Source of the DNA: Rhodospirillales bacterium 70-18
Lineage (GTDB): Bacteria > Pseudomonadota > Alphaproteobacteria > Acetobacterales > Acetobacteraceae
Direction: 5' to 3'
Length of the DNA stretch: 64,000 nucleotides
Assembly: GCA_001899585.1 (NCBI GenBank)
Contig: MKWE01000057.1
Span: 108,733-172,732, forward strand
Shown here: in pieces, positions 26,035 to 34,814 of the stretch
How positions within the stretch are numbered: the first letter of the stretch is position 1
How the letters are laid out: each line of letters starts with the position of its first letter
Notes under the pieces: generated by a model
Told to the model about the DNA's origin: nothing
Databases searched by the model: none
Seen by the model: only the letters and a program-made list of their open reading frames with translations
Program-made: the position numbers and the translations under genes

Positions 26035-26826
26035 ATGAACGATGCCGAGTTCGATCAGCCGGATTTCCTGGAAAAGCTGCGCCGGGGCGACCAGGGCGCC
26101 TATCGCCGGCTGATCCGCCGCTTCCATGGCTCGCTGGTGGGCGTCGCCAGCGGCATCATTGGCAGCCGGGCGCAGGCCGAGGAGGTGGTGCAGGACGCCT
26201 GGCTGGCGGTGTTTTCCGGCATCGGGCGGTTCGAGGGGCGGTCGAGCCTGGCGAGCTGGCTGTTCACCATCGTGCTGAACCGGGCGCGCACCCGCATCGG
26301 GCGGGAGGGCCGTATGGTGGCGCTGCCGGCGATACTGGACGGCGCGCAGGGGGGGGAGCGGGCGGTGGATCCCGGGCGCTTCCTGGCCGATGGCCACTGG
26401 GCCGAGTCGCCGAGGCTGTGGGAGGAGCTGGATCCCGAGCGCGTGGTGGGCGGCCGGCAGCTCTGGGAGCATGTGCAGGCGGTGATCGAGACCATGCCGG
26501 CCGGGCAGAAGGCGGTGATCATCCTGCGCGACATGGAGGGGCGGGACGCCGAGGAGGCCTGCGCGCTGTTGCAGATCACCCCGGAGAACCAGCGCGTGCT
26601 GCTGCACCGTGCCCGCGCGCGGGTGCGCCGGGCGGTGGACGAGCTGACCGGCGCCGCCGCGCCGGCCCGTGCGGTGGCTCGCCCGGCAGTCTCGGCGCCC
26701 GCCGCGCCGGTCGTGCGGTTGCTGCCGCGCGCCACGCCGGTCGTGCGGCTGCTGGCGGCGCTGCGGCTGTGGTGGACGGGGGCGGGCCGTCAGCCGCCCA
26801 TGAAGGCGCGGATGGCGGCGGCATAG
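26035..26826 (+). CDS. ECF-family RNA polymerase sigma factor
   Basis: 263 residues. Region 2 lies at about 15-90 (QAEEVVQDAWLAVFSGIGRF, then SSLASWLFTIVLNRARTR) and region 4 at about 145-205 (MPAGQKAVIILRDMEGRDAEEACALLQITPENQRVLLHRARARVRR). The linker between them is long, and the C-terminal extension of about 55 residues is Ala/Pro/Arg-rich with an internal repeat (PVVRLLPRATPVVRLL). The divergent zinc-finger gene is its likely antagonist. The last 37 bases overlap the 3' end of the convergent oxaloacetate-decarboxylase-like gene. Confidence 0.88.
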   Translation: MNDAEFDQPDFLEKLRRGDQGAYRRLIRRFHGSLVGVASGIIGSRAQAEEVVQDAWLAVFSGIGRFEGRSSLASWLFTIVLNRARTRIGREGRMVALPAILDGAQGGERAVDPGRFLADGHWAESPRLWEELDPERVVGGRQLWEHVQAVIETMPAGQKAVIILRDMEGRDAEEACALLQITPENQRVLLHRARARVRRAVDELTGAAAPARAVARPAVSAPAAPVVRLLPRATPVVRLLAALRLWWTGAGRQPPMKARMAAA

Positions 26827-27650
26827 TCGGCCTCCCGCGTCAGCTGCTTCATCAGCGCGGGCGTGGGCTGGTTGGCCAGCGTCGCCGGGGCAGCACCGTC
26901 GCGCAGCGCCTTCAGCGTCTCGTGCACCGCGCGGACCGCGGCCATGAAGGGCTGGTGGCCCTGCAAGGCGATGCGCACGCCGAGGGCCGCCATCGCGCCG
27001 CGCCCGCCGAAATCGGCGTCCGACCCGCCGATGATGAGCGGCAGGCTGGTGACCGCGCGGATCGCCTGCAACTGCGCCGCCTCGGTGACGCCGGTGAAGA
27101 ACAGTGCGTCCACCCCGGCCTCGCTGTAGAGCTTCGCGCGGGCCACCGCGTCCTCGGCGCCGCTGATGGCCAGGGCGGAGGTGCGGCCGACGATGACGGT
27201 GGCCTGGTCGCCACGCGCCGCCAGCGCCGCGCGCATCTTGCCCAGCCCCTCCTCGCGCGAGAGCAGCGCGGGCCGGCCGTCGCCGTAGGGGCGGGGCAAC
27301 AGCGTGTCCTCGATGGTCATGGCGGCGACGCCGGCGGATTCCAGTTCCTGCACCGTGCGCATCACCGATAGGGCGTTACCGTAGCCGTGGTCGGCATCCA
27401 CCAGCAGCGGCAGGGCGCCGGCGCGGGTGATGCGGCGGATCTGGTCGGCGAACTCGGACAGCGTCAGCACCACGATGTCGGGCGCGCCGAGCACGGTGAG
27501 GCTGGCGATGGAGCCGGCGAACATGCCGACCTCGAAGCCCAGATCCTCGGCGATGCGCGCCGAGAGCGGGTCGAACACCGAGCCGGGGTGCACGCAGGCA
27601 TCGCCCTGCAGCACGGCCCGCAGGCGCAGGCGTCGGTTGGTGAAGGTCAT
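26790..27650 (-). CDS. Isocitrate lyase/PEP mutase-family oxaloacetate decarboxylase-like protein
   Basis: 286 residues, matching in length and motifs the PA4872-type oxaloacetate decarboxylases. Recognisable are HPGSVFDPLSARIAEDLGF, MFAGSIASLTVLGAPD, the metal segment LLVDADHGYGNA and the TIEDTLLPRPYG loop. The Cys of true isocitrate lyase (KKCGH) is missing, which fits a decarboxylase or carbon-carbon lyase for a small 2-oxo acid. Start 27650 is taken from the conserved N terminus; the frame is open to 27740. Divergent from the ketopantoate-reductase-like gene with a dyad between them. Confidence 0.82.
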   Translation of the reverse strand: MTFTNRRLRLRAVLQGDACVHPGSVFDPLSARIAEDLGFEVGMFAGSIASLTVLGAPDIVVLTLSEFADQIRRITRAGALPLLVDADHGYGNALSVMRTVQELESAGVAAMTIEDTLLPRPYGDGRPALLSREEGLGKMRAALAARGDQATVIVGRTSALAISGAEDAVARAKLYSEAGVDALFFTGVTEAAQLQAIRAVTSLPLIIGGSDADFGGRGAMAALGVRIALQGHQPFMAAVRAVHETLKALRDGAAPATLANQPTPALMKQLTREADYAAAIRAFMGG

Positions 27651-27667
27651 GGGCTGTGCTCCGCGGT

Positions 27668-27707
27668 GTATCCGGCTTGGGGTTTCCGTGGCTAATCTGC
27701 CGGATAC
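27668..27707. promoter_or_regulatory. Operator-like dyad in divergent promoter
   Basis: GTATCCGGC at 27668-27676 and its exact inverse GCCGGATAC at 27699-27707, with centres 31 bases apart (about three helical turns). The dyad lies within the 80-base gap between the minus-strand oxaloacetate-decarboxylase-like gene and the plus-strand reductase gene. A regulator bound here could control both. Confidence 0.45.
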
Positions 27708-27730
27708 GCGCAGCCAGGGGGAGACGCATA

Positions 27731-28789
27731 ATGGGACCACGCATCGCGGTGATGGGCGCAGGCGCCGTCGGCGGCTATGTCGGCGGGCATCTTTTCCGGC
27801 TGGGCCATGACGTGACGCTGATCGACGCCTGGCCCGAGCATGTGGAGGCGGTGCGGGCGCGCGGGCTGGAGCTGTACGGCATGACCGAGGAGGAGCGCTG
27901 CACGGTGCGCGCGCCGATCCTGCACCTGACGGAGGTGCAGTCCTTCGTGAAGCAGCGGCCGGTGGATATCGCGGTGATCTCGGTGAAGTCCTACGACACC
28001 GAGTGGGCGACGCTGATGATGCGGCAATACCTGGCGTCGGGCGGGTTCGTGCTGTCGCTGCAAAATTGCATCAACGAGGAGCGGATCGCCGCCATCGTCG
28101 GCTGGGGGCGGGTGGTGGGGTGCATCGCGGCGGCCATTTCGGTCGATCTGTACGAGGCCGGGCATATCAGGCGCACGGTGCCGAAGGGCGGCGCCAGCCA
28201 CACGGTGTTCCGCGTCGGCGAGGTGCATGGGCGGGTCACCGAGCGGGCGCAGATGGTCGCCGACATGATCGCCGGGATCGACAGCGTGAAGGTCACCACC
28301 AACCTGTGGGGCGAACGCTGGTCCAAGCTGTGCCTGAACGGCATGCGCAACGGCGTCTCGGCGGCGACCGGGCTGGCGGGCAACGACATCGACCGCAACG
28401 ACGCCATCCGCCGCTTCTCCATCCGCCTGGGCGGCGAGGCGGTGCGGATCGGGCAGGCGCTGGGCTACCAGCTTGAGCATATCGGCAAGCTGGACCCGGA
28501 GAAGCTGGCGCTGGCCTCCGAAGGGCAGGCGGAGGCGCTGGCCGAGGTGGAGGCGGTGATGCTGGCCGGCTCCAATGCCGCGGCGCGCAGCGACCTGCAG
28601 CGCCCCTCGATGGGCCAGGACATGCTGAAGGGTCGGCGTACCGAGATCGAGTTCATGAACGGTTTCGTCGCCGACAAGGGCGAGGAGATCGGCCGCCAGG
28701 CGCCGACCCATCGCCGGCTGACCGAGATCGTGCGGCGGATCGAGCGCGGCGACTTGCAGCCGGACCCGCGGCATCTGATGGATTCCTGA
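27731..28789 (+). CDS. Ketopantoate reductase-family (ApbA/PanE) dehydrogenase
   Basis: 352 residues. The N-terminal Rossmann loop is VMGAGAVGGYVGGHL. SVKSYDTEW and LQNCINEERI carry the conserved lysine and asparagine region, and KLCLNGMRNGVSAATG is the C-terminal domain signature. It is longer than the pantothenate enzyme (about 300), and no pan genes are near, so a different 2-oxo acid or 2-hydroxy acid substrate is likely. The divergent neighbour acts on 2-oxo acids too, which makes a joint role plausible. GGGGGAGA lies upstream of the ATG. Confidence 0.8.
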   Translation: MGPRIAVMGAGAVGGYVGGHLFRLGHDVTLIDAWPEHVEAVRARGLELYGMTEEERCTVRAPILHLTEVQSFVKQRPVDIAVISVKSYDTEWATLMMRQYLASGGFVLSLQNCINEERIAAIVGWGRVVGCIAAAISVDLYEAGHIRRTVPKGGASHTVFRVGEVHGRVTERAQMVADMIAGIDSVKVTTNLWGERWSKLCLNGMRNGVSAATGLAGNDIDRNDAIRRFSIRLGGEAVRIGQALGYQLEHIGKLDPEKLALASEGQAEALAEVEAVMLAGSNAAARSDLQRPSMGQDMLKGRRTEIEFMNGFVADKGEEIGRQAPTHRRLTEIVRRIERGDLQPDPRHLMDS

Positions 28790-28795
28790 GGCGTC

Positions 28796-29245
28796 TCAAC
28801 CGGGCCACGCCATCCGCCAGACCGGGCGGCGGCCGTCCGGGTTGGTGGTGGCGGCGATGATGGCGAAGCCGGCGCGGCGGTAGAAGGCGACCGCGCGGGG
28901 ATTCTCCTGGTTGACCAGCAGGTGCAGCCCCTGTGGCCGGCGGCGCTTGGCCGCCTCCAGCAGCGCGGTGCCGAGGCCAGCGCCGAACCGGTCCGGGTGC
29001 ACCGCGAGCTGCTCGACCAGCCCGTCGGCGGCGAAGAAGGTGATGAAGCCGGACGGCGTTTGCCCCTCGGCGCAAGCGCATAGCGTCGTTGCCCCGCCGG
29101 CGTGCAGGACGGCCAGGTGCCCCTCCATCCAGCCGCGCCGGGCGGCGAAGTCGGTGGCCGGCAGGGTCGCCTGCCAGGCGGCCACCCAGAGGTCGAGCAG
29201 GGCAGGCAGGTCGGGCGGTGCCATGGGGCGCAGAAGGATCGGCAT
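28796..29245 (-). CDS. GNAT-family N-acetyltransferase
   Basis: 149 residues, one GNAT fold. The acetyl-CoA loop is LAVHPDRFGAGLGTALLEAA (motif A), and LLVNQENPRAVAFYRRAGF is motif B with the tyrosine that often acts as general acid. The N terminus starts directly in the fold (ILLRPMAPPDLPALLDLW). The ATG at 29245 is chosen from the fold boundary; the upstream extension of the open frame would overlap the divergent MaoC gene. Convergent with the reductase gene, seven bases between stops. Substrate unknown. Confidence 0.8.
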   Translation of the reverse strand: MPILLRPMAPPDLPALLDLWVAAWQATLPATDFAARRGWMEGHLAVLHAGGATTLCACAEGQTPSGFITFFAADGLVEQLAVHPDRFGAGLGTALLEAAKRRRPQGLHLLVNQENPRAVAFYRRAGFAIIAATTNPDGRRPVWRMAWPG

Positions 29246-29347
29246 GCCGAGCGGATGGCGTGAAACGCCGGCTGGCGCAAGCGGGGGGTTGCGCGGCGCG
29301 GCGGGCGGGCCAAGCTGCCACGGGTCACAACCTGAAAGGGCATCGCC

Positions 29348-29806
29348 ATGGCGGCACCTGAGCGCTGGTTCGAGGATTTCACCCCGGGGCTGGTGAGCGA
29401 ATTCGGCGACCACGAGATCACCGAGCAGGAGATCATCGACTTCGCCCGGCGCTATGACCCGCAGCCCTTCCACACCGATCCGGAGGCGGCGAAGCGCTCC
29501 AGCTTCGGCGGGCTGATCGCCAGCGGCTGGAACACCGTCGGCGTGCTGATGCGCATGCTGGTCGACCACCAGGTGCCGGCCAATGCCAGCCTGGGCTCGC
29601 CGGGCATCGACGAGATCCGCTGGCTGAAGCCGGTGCGCCCGGGCGACCGGCTGCGCGCGCGGGTGACGGTGCAGGAGGCCACGCGCTCGCGCAGCAAGCC
29701 GGACCGCGGCGTGGTGCGCTCGCTGAACGAGGTGCTGAACCAGCACGGCGAGGTGGTGATGACCATGCGCGGGATGATGCTGTTGCGGGCGCGCGACGTG
29801 GCATGA
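29348..29806 (+). CDS. MaoC-family hot-dog dehydratase
   Basis: 152 residues, a single MaoC hot-dog domain. The hydratase-type motif is FARRYDPQPFHTDPEAAKRSSFGGLIASGW with the catalytic Asp-His pair spaced as in R-specific enoyl-CoA hydratases; IRWLKPVRPGDRL is the other signature. It probably hydrates an enoyl thioester. No partner acyl-CoA gene is adjacent; the next gene is the ABC transporter binding protein 90 bases on. Confidence 0.85.
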   Translation: MAAPERWFEDFTPGLVSEFGDHEITEQEIIDFARRYDPQPFHTDPEAAKRSSFGGLIASGWNTVGVLMRMLVDHQVPANASLGSPGIDEIRWLKPVRPGDRLRARVTVQEATRSRSKPDRGVVRSLNEVLNQHGEVVMTMRGMMLLRARDVA

Positions 29807-29896
29807 GCGGCGTTGCCTCGGGGCGCGGGAAGTGGCAGCCTGTCAGTCTGCAAATATCACCGCGGGAACAACTCGCGGTATGCGAGAGGAAACCCC

Positions 29897-31180
29897 ATGA
29901 ACCCCATCAGCCGTCGATCCCTGCTCGCTGCCTCCGGTGCGGCGGTGATATCGCAATCAGCGCCCCGCCTGGCGCGCGCGGCCGGCAAGCCGCGCGTGAC
30001 GGTGATCACCCAGTGGAGTGCCGGCAGCGACGGGGCGGCGATTACCGCGCTGGGCGAGCTGTTCACCAAGGCGGGCGGCGACTGGCAGCACAACCCGGTG
30101 CCGGGCTTCACCACCGACATGATGAACAAGCTGCGCGCGCAGATCCTGTCGGGCGATCCGCCGGCGGTCAGCCAGCTCAAGGGGCCGGAGATCGCCGCCT
30201 GGTCCAAGATCGCGCCGACCGTGAACCTGGACGCCGATGTGGCCGCCGCCGGCTATGAGAAGGTGGTGGCGCCGGAGTTGATCAAGCTGCACAAGCCGTT
30301 CGGCCACTGGATCTCGCTGCCGTTGCAGGTGTACCGGATCAATTCGATCTGGATCAGCAAGAAGGCCGCCGACAAGGTGGGCGTGACCGCGCTGCCGAAG
30401 ACCTGGGCCGAGTACAACGCCATCGGCGAGAAGATGGCCAAGGCGGGCATCCAGCCGGTCGCCAATGGCGGCACCAAGTGGGACAACGGCATGATCTGGG
30501 AGATCGCGCTCTCCGGCATCTCGCCGGCCGCCTATCGCAAGGCGGTGATGGAACTGGACGCCGCCACGCTGAAGGGCCCGGAAGTGCTGGCCGCCTTCGA
30601 ACAGACCCGCAAGATGAGCCTGTGGATGGACCCGAACACGGCCAGCCAGCATTATTCGACCTTCATCCCGAAGTTCATGAAGGGCGATGCCGGCATGCTG
30701 CTGATGGGCGGCTGGGTGCAGGGCGTCTACAAGAAGGCCGGCTACCAGTACAGCGACTACATGACCGGCCCGGCGCCGCAGGACAACGGCAAGCCGGCCT
30801 TCGACCTGAACGCCGACGCCTTCATCTTCTGGCAGCGCAAGGAGCCGGAATTCACCGCCGGGCAGCACCTGCTGGCCAAGCTGGTGATGGAGAAGGACAC
30901 CCAGAAGATGTATTCGGGCATCACCGGCTCGCTGCCGGTGCGCACCGACATGGACCTGTCCGACCCGACCTTCTCGGACGCCCAACGCGAGGCGTCGGCC
31001 AGCCTCGCCGCCGCGGTGAAGGCGGACCAGTCGGTGCTGAGCCTGGCGCACAACATGGCGCAGCCGAACCAGATCACCGCAGCGATGATCGACAGCCTGG
31101 TCGAGTTCGTCACCGACCATTCGATCAGCCCGAAGAAGGGCCAGGAGCGCCTGGCCGAAGCCGTCGACAACGTCCGCTAG
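29897..31180 (+). CDS. Carbohydrate ABC transporter, solute-binding protein (CUT1)
   Basis: 427 residues. A twin-arginine leader (SRRSLLAASGAAV) ends at ARA, so it is exported folded to the periplasm. The mature part has the extracellular solute-binding protein family 1 layout: VITQWSAGSDGAAITALGELF at the start, the hinge region LPKTWAEYNAIGEKM, MLLMGGWVQGVYKKAGY and GSLPVRTDMD. Likely ligand is a sugar or polyol. AGAGGA lies upstream of the ATG. The first permease begins at the base after its stop, so this is the leading gene of a complete importer operon. Confidence 0.88.
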   Translation: MNPISRRSLLAASGAAVISQSAPRLARAAGKPRVTVITQWSAGSDGAAITALGELFTKAGGDWQHNPVPGFTTDMMNKLRAQILSGDPPAVSQLKGPEIAAWSKIAPTVNLDADVAAAGYEKVVAPELIKLHKPFGHWISLPLQVYRINSIWISKKAADKVGVTALPKTWAEYNAIGEKMAKAGIQPVANGGTKWDNGMIWEIALSGISPAAYRKAVMELDAATLKGPEVLAAFEQTRKMSLWMDPNTASQHYSTFIPKFMKGDAGMLLMGGWVQGVYKKAGYQYSDYMTGPAPQDNGKPAFDLNADAFIFWQRKEPEFTAGQHLLAKLVMEKDTQKMYSGITGSLPVRTDMDLSDPTFSDAQREASASLAAAVKADQSVLSLAHNMAQPNQITAAMIDSLVEFVTDHSISPKKGQERLAEAVDNVR

Positions 31181-32077
31181 ATGAAGGCGGCTCGCCGTTC
31201 GCCAGGGGAGGTGCTGCCTCTCCTGGCCATCTGGGTTCCGGTGCTGGTCAGCATCCTCTACGTGGTGGGGTTCACCCTCTACACGGTGTGGATCGCCTTC
31301 ACCCCCTCCACGCTGCTTCCGGAATATGGCTGGGTGGGGCTGAAGAACTACGTCGCCATCCTGCACACCCGCAACTGGAACATCGCCGCGGCCAATATCG
31401 TGGTCTACAGCGTATGTTTCCTGGCGCTCACCACGTTCCTGGGGCTTTTGCTGGCCGTGCTGCTGGACCAGAAGCTGCGCGGCGAGAACGTGTTCCGCAC
31501 GATCTTCCTGTATCCGCTGGCGGTCTCCTTCGTGGTTACCGGCGTGGTGTGGGGGTGGCTGCTGAACCCCGGCATCGGCATCCAGAAGGTGGTGGTCGGC
31601 CTGGGCTGGACCGATTTCCGGTTCGACTGGCTGGTGGACCGCGACCGCGCGCTGTACTGCATCGTGCTGGCCGGCGCCTGGCAGGCTTCCGGCTTCGCCA
31701 TGGCGCTGTTCCTGGCCGGTCTGCGCTCGGTGGATGCCGACCTGATGAAGGCGGCGCAGATCGACGGGGCCGGCCCGCTGCGCACCTATCGCCGGGTGGT
31801 GCTGCCGACGATCTGGCCGATCTTTATCGCGGTGTTCGTGATACTGCTGCAATTCGCCATCAAGACCTTCGACCTAGCGGTGGCGCTGACCGGCGGCGGG
31901 CCGGGCATCTCCACCGTGCTGCCCTCGATGGTGGTCTACGACTTCATGTTCCAGCGCGGACTGCTCGGGCGCGGCTCGGCGGCGGCGGTGCTGCAACTGC
32001 TGATGCTGGTGGCGGTGCTGGTGCCGTACGGCGTGTTCCGAAGGTGGCAAACCTTGAAGGCCGCGCGCAATGCGTAG
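31181..32077 (+). CDS. Carbohydrate ABC transporter permease 1 (MalF type)
   Basis: 298 residues with six predicted membrane helices; the first is around LLAIWVPVLVSILYVVGFTL. The cytoplasmic EAA-type coupling loop is ADLMKAAQIDGAGPLRTYRRVVLP, which contacts the ATPase. It starts immediately after the binding-protein stop and its end overlaps the start of permease 2 by eight bases. Together with that gene it forms the channel of a CUT1 sugar importer. Confidence 0.9.
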   Translation: MKAARRSPGEVLPLLAIWVPVLVSILYVVGFTLYTVWIAFTPSTLLPEYGWVGLKNYVAILHTRNWNIAAANIVVYSVCFLALTTFLGLLLAVLLDQKLRGENVFRTIFLYPLAVSFVVTGVVWGWLLNPGIGIQKVVVGLGWTDFRFDWLVDRDRALYCIVLAGAWQASGFAMALFLAGLRSVDADLMKAAQIDGAGPLRTYRRVVLPTIWPIFIAVFVILLQFAIKTFDLAVALTGGGPGISTVLPSMVVYDFMFQRGLLGRGSAAAVLQLLMLVAVLVPYGVFRRWQTLKAARNA

Positions 32078-32912
32078 CACCCGTATCGCCGTCTATGGCC
32101 TGGTCACGCTGCTGGCCTGCATCTATCTGATGCCGCTGCTGGTGGTGGTGCTGAATTCGCTGCGCAGCACGCCCGACATCTTCAGGAACGGCATGATCGG
32201 CCTGCCGCACGGGCTGGAATTCTCCAATTTCACCGAGGCCTGGAGCGGGCTTTGCATCGCCGAGCATTGCACCGGCATCCGCGGCTATATGTTCAACTCG
32301 ATGATGATGACCCTGCCGGCGACGGTGATCTCCACCTTCTTCGGCGCGCTGCTGGGCTACGCCATCTCGCTGTGGCGGTTCCGGGGCGACATGTGGGTGT
32401 TCGGCATCATCACCCTGGGCGTGTTCCTGCCCGAGCAGATGAAGCTGGTGCCCTGGGTGCTGGTGCTGCGGGACCTCGGGCTGTACAACACGGTGGCCGG
32501 GCTGGTGCTGATCCATGTCATCCAAGGCCTCAGCTTCACCACCCTGTTCTGCCGCAACTACTACGTGGGCATTCCCCAGGAACTGATGAAGGCGGCCAAG
32601 ATCGACGGCGCCGGGTTCTTCCGCATTTTCTGGCGCATCGTGCTGCCGCTGTCGCCGCCGATCCTGATCGTGACGGTCATCTGGCAGTTCACCGGCATCT
32701 GGAACGAATATCTCTACGGCGTCACCTTCGCCTCCGGCGATCACCAGCCGGTGACGGCGGCGCTGATCGCGCTGGCGGTCACGGTGTCGGAGGCGCCGAA
32801 ATACGGCGTGCAGAGTGCCGCCGTGCTGATCGCCGCGGCGCCAACGCTGTTCGTGTACCTCGCCGGAGGCAAGTATTTCATGCGCGGGCTCACGGCCGGC
32901 GCGGTCAAGTAG
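32070..32912 (+). CDS. Carbohydrate ABC transporter permease 2 (MalG type)
   Basis: 280 residues with six predicted membrane helices. The coupling loop is IPQELMKAAKIDGAGFFRIFWRIVLP, the usual MalG-type EAA motif, and the C terminus ends in a short tail (YFMRGLTAGAVK) typical of this subunit. Start overlaps permease 1 by eight bases. The ATPase gene follows after nine bases with its own ribosome site. Confidence 0.9.
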   Translation: MRSTRIAVYGLVTLLACIYLMPLLVVVLNSLRSTPDIFRNGMIGLPHGLEFSNFTEAWSGLCIAEHCTGIRGYMFNSMMMTLPATVISTFFGALLGYAISLWRFRGDMWVFGIITLGVFLPEQMKLVPWVLVLRDLGLYNTVAGLVLIHVIQGLSFTTLFCRNYYVGIPQELMKAAKIDGAGFFRIFWRIVLPLSPPILIVTVIWQFTGIWNEYLYGVTFASGDHQPVTAALIALAVTVSEAPKYGVQSAAVLIAAAPTLFVYLAGGKYFMRGLTAGAVK

Positions 32913-32921
32913 GAAGCAACC

Positions 32922-34031
32922 ATGGCCGCACTGCGTATCCGCGACCTGCACAAGCGTTTCGGCCCGGTCGAGGTGCTGAAGGGTATCGACCTGGAGATCG
33001 ACAGCGGCGACTTCACCGTGCTGGTCGGCCCCTCCGGCTGCGGCAAGTCCACGCTGCTGAACATCATCGCCGGGCTGGAGAAGGCCAGTTCCGGCGATGT
33101 GGAGATCGGCGAGGCGGTGGTCAACGACATCCAGCCCAAGGACCGCGACATCGCCATGGTGTTCCAGTCCTACGCGCTCTACCCCACCATGACGGTGCGG
33201 CAGAACATCACCTTCGGCATGGAGTGCCGCCGCGTGCCGAAGGCGCGGCAGGACGAGGCGGTGGATCGGGTGGCGAAGCTGCTGCAGATCGAGCCGCTGT
33301 TGGCCCGCAAGCCCGGCCAGCTCTCCGGCGGCCAGCGCCAGCGCGTGGCGATGGGCCGCGCCCTGGTGCGCGACCCCAAGCTGTTCCTGTTCGACGAGCC
33401 GCTGTCCAATCTCGATGCCAAGCTGCGTGTCGAGATGCGGATGGAGATCAAGCAACTGCACGCCCGCATCGGCTCCACCATCGTCTACGTCACCCACGAC
33501 CAGATCGAGGCGATGACGATGGCCACCCGCATCGCGGTGATGCACCAGGGATCGGTGCAGCAATTCGCCGATCCGGACACGATCTATAACCGGCCCGCCA
33601 ACCTGTTCGTGGCCCGCTTCATGGGCGCGCCGCCGATGAACACCGTCACCGCCCGGCTGGAGGGCGGCCCCGATGGTCCGGTCGCGGTGGTGGGGCAGGG
33701 GGCGGATGCCATCCGCCTGCCGGCGCCGGCCGCGGTGGGGCCGGACTGGCTCCGCCGGCCGGTGATCCTGGGCATCCGCCCGGAATGCATCGCCGAGCCG
33801 ACCCGCTATTTCAGCGAGGACCCGGCGGCGACCATGACGATTTCCGCACCCGTGGAACTGACCGAGCCGACCGGGGCGGAGACCATCGTGGTGTTGCGCC
33901 TGGGTGGCGAGAAGGTGCTGGGCCGCGTGGCTCCGGACGTTCGGATGCCGACGGGCGCCGTCGGCCGCTTTGCCGTCGACACCCGCAAGATATGCTTGTT
34001 CGACCCGACGACGGAGCGGCTGATCGCATGA
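32922..34031 (+). CDS. Carbohydrate ABC transporter ATPase (MalK/UgpC type)
   Basis: 369 residues. Walker A GPSGCGKST at 36-44, Q-loop in VFQSYALYPTMTV, signature LSGGQRQR, Walker B LFLFDEPLSNLD and the H-loop TIVYVTHDQ. The C-terminal third carries TOBE/OB regulatory domains (from about 240), including VILGIRPECI and the GRVAPDVRMPTG segment, as in the CUT1 class. The stop overlaps the start of the SDR gene (ATGA), which links transport directly to that dehydrogenase. Confidence 0.92.
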   Translation: MAALRIRDLHKRFGPVEVLKGIDLEIDSGDFTVLVGPSGCGKSTLLNIIAGLEKASSGDVEIGEAVVNDIQPKDRDIAMVFQSYALYPTMTVRQNITFGMECRRVPKARQDEAVDRVAKLLQIEPLLARKPGQLSGGQRQRVAMGRALVRDPKLFLFDEPLSNLDAKLRVEMRMEIKQLHARIGSTIVYVTHDQIEAMTMATRIAVMHQGSVQQFADPDTIYNRPANLFVARFMGAPPMNTVTARLEGGPDGPVAVVGQGADAIRLPAPAAVGPDWLRRPVILGIRPECIAEPTRYFSEDPAATMTISAPVELTEPTGAETIVVLRLGGEKVLGRVAPDVRMPTGAVGRFAVDTRKICLFDPTTERLIA

Positions 34032-34795
34032 CCGACACGCGCTATCCCTGCCTGGCCGGCCGTGCCGTCATCGTCACCGGCGGCGCCAGCGGCATCGGCG
34101 AGGCATTCGTGCGCGCCTTCGCCTCCAACGGCGCGCGGGTCGGCCTGCTGGACCTGGACGCCGCCGCCGGCACGGCCCTGGCCGAGGACGTGGCCGCCAG
34201 CGGCGCGCCCAGGCCGGACTTCGTCGCCTGCGACCTGCTCGACATCGCGGCGCTCAAGGCGGCGCTGGACCTGCTGCACGCGCGGCTGGGCGATGCCGCG
34301 GTGCTGGTCAACAACGCCGCCAACGACCGCCGCCAGGACTTCCTGGAGGTCACCGAGGCGGAGTTCGACTGGTCGCTTGGGGTGAACTTCAAACACCAGT
34401 ATTTCGCCGCCCAGGCGGTGGTGCCGCAGATGCGCGCGCTTGGCTTCGGCTCGATCATCAATATGAGCTCGGTGGCCTGGATGGGGGGCGGCCCGTCGAT
34501 GCAGGCTTACAGCGCCGCCAAGGCCGCCGTGGTCGGCTTCACTAATTCGCTGGCGCGCGATGTGGGGAAATGGCGCATCCGGGTGAACGCGATCGCCCCG
34601 GGCATGGTGATCACGCCGCGCCAGCGGGCGCTGTGGTTCCAGGACGAGACGCAGATCGCCGCCGGCCGCGCCCGGCAAAGCGTCCCGGACGCCATCGAAC
34701 CGGCCGATATCGCCGCCCTCGGCCTGTTCCTGGCCGCCGACGACAGCCGGCTGATCACCAAGCAATGCTTCCAGGTCAACGGCGGGTCCCGCTGA
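34028..34795 (+). CDS. Short-chain dehydrogenase/reductase
   Basis: 255 residues, classical SDR. Cofactor loop TGGASGIGEAF, NNAAND, active-site Ser in NMSSVAWMGG, and YSAAKAA with the catalytic Tyr and Lys; the Asp after beta-2 (LLDLDAAA) points to NAD rather than NADP. Because it is coupled by ATGA overlap to the sugar importer, its substrate is probably the imported sugar, lactone or polyol, oxidised as the first catabolic step. Confidence 0.88.
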   Translation: MTDTRYPCLAGRAVIVTGGASGIGEAFVRAFASNGARVGLLDLDAAAGTALAEDVAASGAPRPDFVACDLLDIAALKAALDLLHARLGDAAVLVNNAANDRRQDFLEVTEAEFDWSLGVNFKHQYFAAQAVVPQMRALGFGSIINMSSVAWMGGGPSMQAYSAAKAAVVGFTNSLARDVGKWRIRVNAIAPGMVITPRQRALWFQDETQIAAGRARQSVPDAIEPADIAALGLFLAADDSRLITKQCFQVNGGSR

Positions 34796-34814
34796 CCGAT
34801 ACCTGGCCCGGTTC

